A stretch of DNA of 5,063 bases from Alphaproteobacteria bacterium (lineage in GTDB: Bacteria; Pseudomonadota; Alphaproteobacteria; JAJTHO01), in assembly GCA_021297975.1 (NCBI GenBank), contig JAJTHO010000125.1:1-5063 (forward strand). The letters are read 5' to 3'. Positions 4,012-5,063 of the stretch are shown one piece after another (within the stretch, counting starts at the first letter, position 1; the number at the start of each line of letters is the position of its first letter). The translations under genes and the position numbers were made by a program. The notes beneath the pieces were generated by a model, which made no database searches, was not told where the DNA came from, and saw nothing but the letters and a program-made list of their open reading frames with translations.

Positions 4012-5063
4012 ATGCCGCCGATTCGCCTTTTATCCCCCGCCGTTGTCAACCGCATTGCGGCGGGTGAGGTGGTGGAGCGCCCCAGCGCCGCGCTGAAAGA
4101 ACTCCTTGAAAACGCGCTGGATGCGGGCGCAACGGACATCCGCGTTGCCTTAGAAAACGGCGGCAAGAGCCTCCTTGTCGTGGAAGACAACGGCCACGGC
4201 ATCGCCGCCGATGAACTCCCCCTTGCGGTCGAGCGGCATGCAACCTCGAAACTCACCGATGATCAGCTGGTGGATATCCGCAGCTTTGGCTTTCGCGGCG
4301 AAGCCCTACCCGCCATTGGCGCCGTCAGCCGCCTCACACTCACCAGCCGCAACAGCGCCATAACCGTCAGCGGCGGGATTGTCGAGCCCGTCCGCCCCGC
4401 GCCGCCGCACAGCGGAACCCGCGTTGAGGTGCGTGATTTGTTTTACGCCACCCCGGCGCGGCTGAAATTCCTGAAAAGTGATGCCAGCGAGTTGAGCGCG
4501 TGCGTGGCCGTCTTTGAAAAGCAGGCGCTGGCGCAGCCGCAGGTGCGCTTCACGCTCACGCATCATGGCCGCAGCCTGCGCACGTTGCCCTCCGCTGCTA
4601 CTTTTCAAGAACGCGCTACGACGCTGCTGGGCGCGGATTTTGTGGCCGCCTCAAAAGAGATTAACGCCGTGCGCGGTGATTTAAAACTGCGCGGCCTTGT
4701 TGCCAGCCCCACGTTTAACAAAGCCAACAGCACCAGCCAGTATGTGTACGCCTGTGGCCGCCCAGTGAACGACCGCGTGCTTTTTTCCGCCATTCGCGCC
4801 GGGTATGCTGATGTGTTGTCGCATGGGCGCTATGCGGCGGTGCTGCTGTTTCTTGATGTGCCGCCGGAACAGGTGGATGTGAACGTCCACCCGGCTAAAA
4901 TTGAGGTACGGTTCAGCGACGCAGCGGCGGTAAAAAGCCTTGTCATCGGCGCGATACGCGAGGCCGTCACAGCCACAGCGGGCGCGTTTGCCCATGCCTT
5001 GCCGCTTCGCCCGGCTAGCTATGCGCCTGCCACCACATCCGCCGCGCCGCAACGCGCCATGCC
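4012..5063 (+). CDS. mutL: DNA mismatch repair protein MutL, N-terminal part (runs off right edge)
   Basis: MutL is the GHKL-type ATPase that links MutS mismatch recognition to downstream strand removal. The 350 visible residues cover the whole ATPase and transducer domains. Motif I has E33 and N34 (ELLENALDAGA), motif II D59-N-G61-X-G63, then RHATSKL (75-81), the GFRGEAL lid motif (93-99), GTRVEVRDLFYATPAR, and VDVNVHPAKIEVRF (288-301) with the conserved Lys296. After about residue 320 a Ala/Pro/Thr-rich linker begins and the window ends, so the C-terminal dimerisation domain and any endonuclease motif cannot be judged. ATG 4012 is chosen because MPPIRLLSPAVVNRIAAGE is the usual N-terminus and no upstream in-frame start is near. 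No Shine-Dalgarno sequence is visible just upstream. A weak promoter candidate is TTGTTA (3878-3883) with TTCAAT (3901-3906), 17-base spacing. All catalytic motifs are intact. Confidence 0.97.
   Translation, partial: MPPIRLLSPAVVNRIAAGEVVERPSAALKELLENALDAGATDIRVALENGGKSLLVVEDNGHGIAADELPLAVERHATSKLTDDQLVDIRSFGFRGEALPAIGAVSRLTLTSRNSAITVSGGIVEPVRPAPPHSGTRVEVRDLFYATPARLKFLKSDASELSACVAVFEKQALAQPQVRFTLTHHGRSLRTLPSAATFQERATTLLGADFVAASKEINAVRGDLKLRGLVASPTFNKANSTSQYVYACGRPVNDRVLFSAIRAGYADVLSHGRYAAVLLFLDVPPEQVDVNVHPAKIEVRFSDAAAVKSLVIGAIREAVTATAGAFAHALPLRPASYAPATTSAAPQRAM

Noticed and set aside
3804..4256. Minus-strand open frame of 150 codons opposite the mutL start
   Set aside because: It is a Ser/Ala/Arg/Pro-rich shadow of the strongly supported mutL coding sequence.

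Overview
The window looks like a chromosomal segment of an alphaproteobacterium. The first 45 residues of ribosomal protein L28 (SRRCELTGKG, NNVSHANNKT, RRFLPNL) and the MutL N-terminus (RLLSPAVVNRIAAGEVVERP, GFRGEALPAIGAV) have wording I associate with that class. This is inferred from protein wording only; genus and lifestyle cannot be read from the window. There is no sign of phage, insertion sequence or CRISPR.

Layout: (1) 1-136, minus strand: 5' part of rpmB (L28), running off the left edge, with its own ribosome binding site and sigma70-type promoter. (2) 137-277: divergent intergenic region. (3) 278-3331, plus strand: a tightly packed three-gene run. It encodes a nitronate monooxygenase/2-nitropropane dioxygenase-family flavoprotein with an unusual C-terminal cysteine cluster, a UDP-glucuronate 4-epimerase-type sugar nucleotide epimerase, and a short AlkC/AlkD-like HEAT-repeat DNA alkylation repair protein. 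The second start overlaps the first stop by one base and the third gene starts inside the second, so the three are probably translated together although their functions look unrelated. (4) 3332-4011: about 680 bases with no believable protein gene. This stretch starts with a promoter-like sequence and is dense in hairpins, including a 14-bp stem-loop, a perfect 7-bp palindromic hairpin, GNRA-capped hairpins and two sets of interleaved stems that could form pseudoknots. It ends in two overlapping, mutually exclusive hairpins, the second followed by five T. It is either an unrecognised structured non-coding RNA gene or a long structured leader of mutL. (5) 4012 to the right edge, plus strand: the N-terminal ATPase and transducer domains of the mismatch repair protein MutL, cut by the window end.

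Two of the plus-strand genes concern DNA repair (alkylation repair and mismatch repair) and flank the structured region. The most interesting unexplained item is the structured region 3418-3983. The second is the CX2CX3C plus C motif at the C-terminus of the NMO-family protein. Secondary structures were found by eye; no folding energy, covariation or database search was possible.
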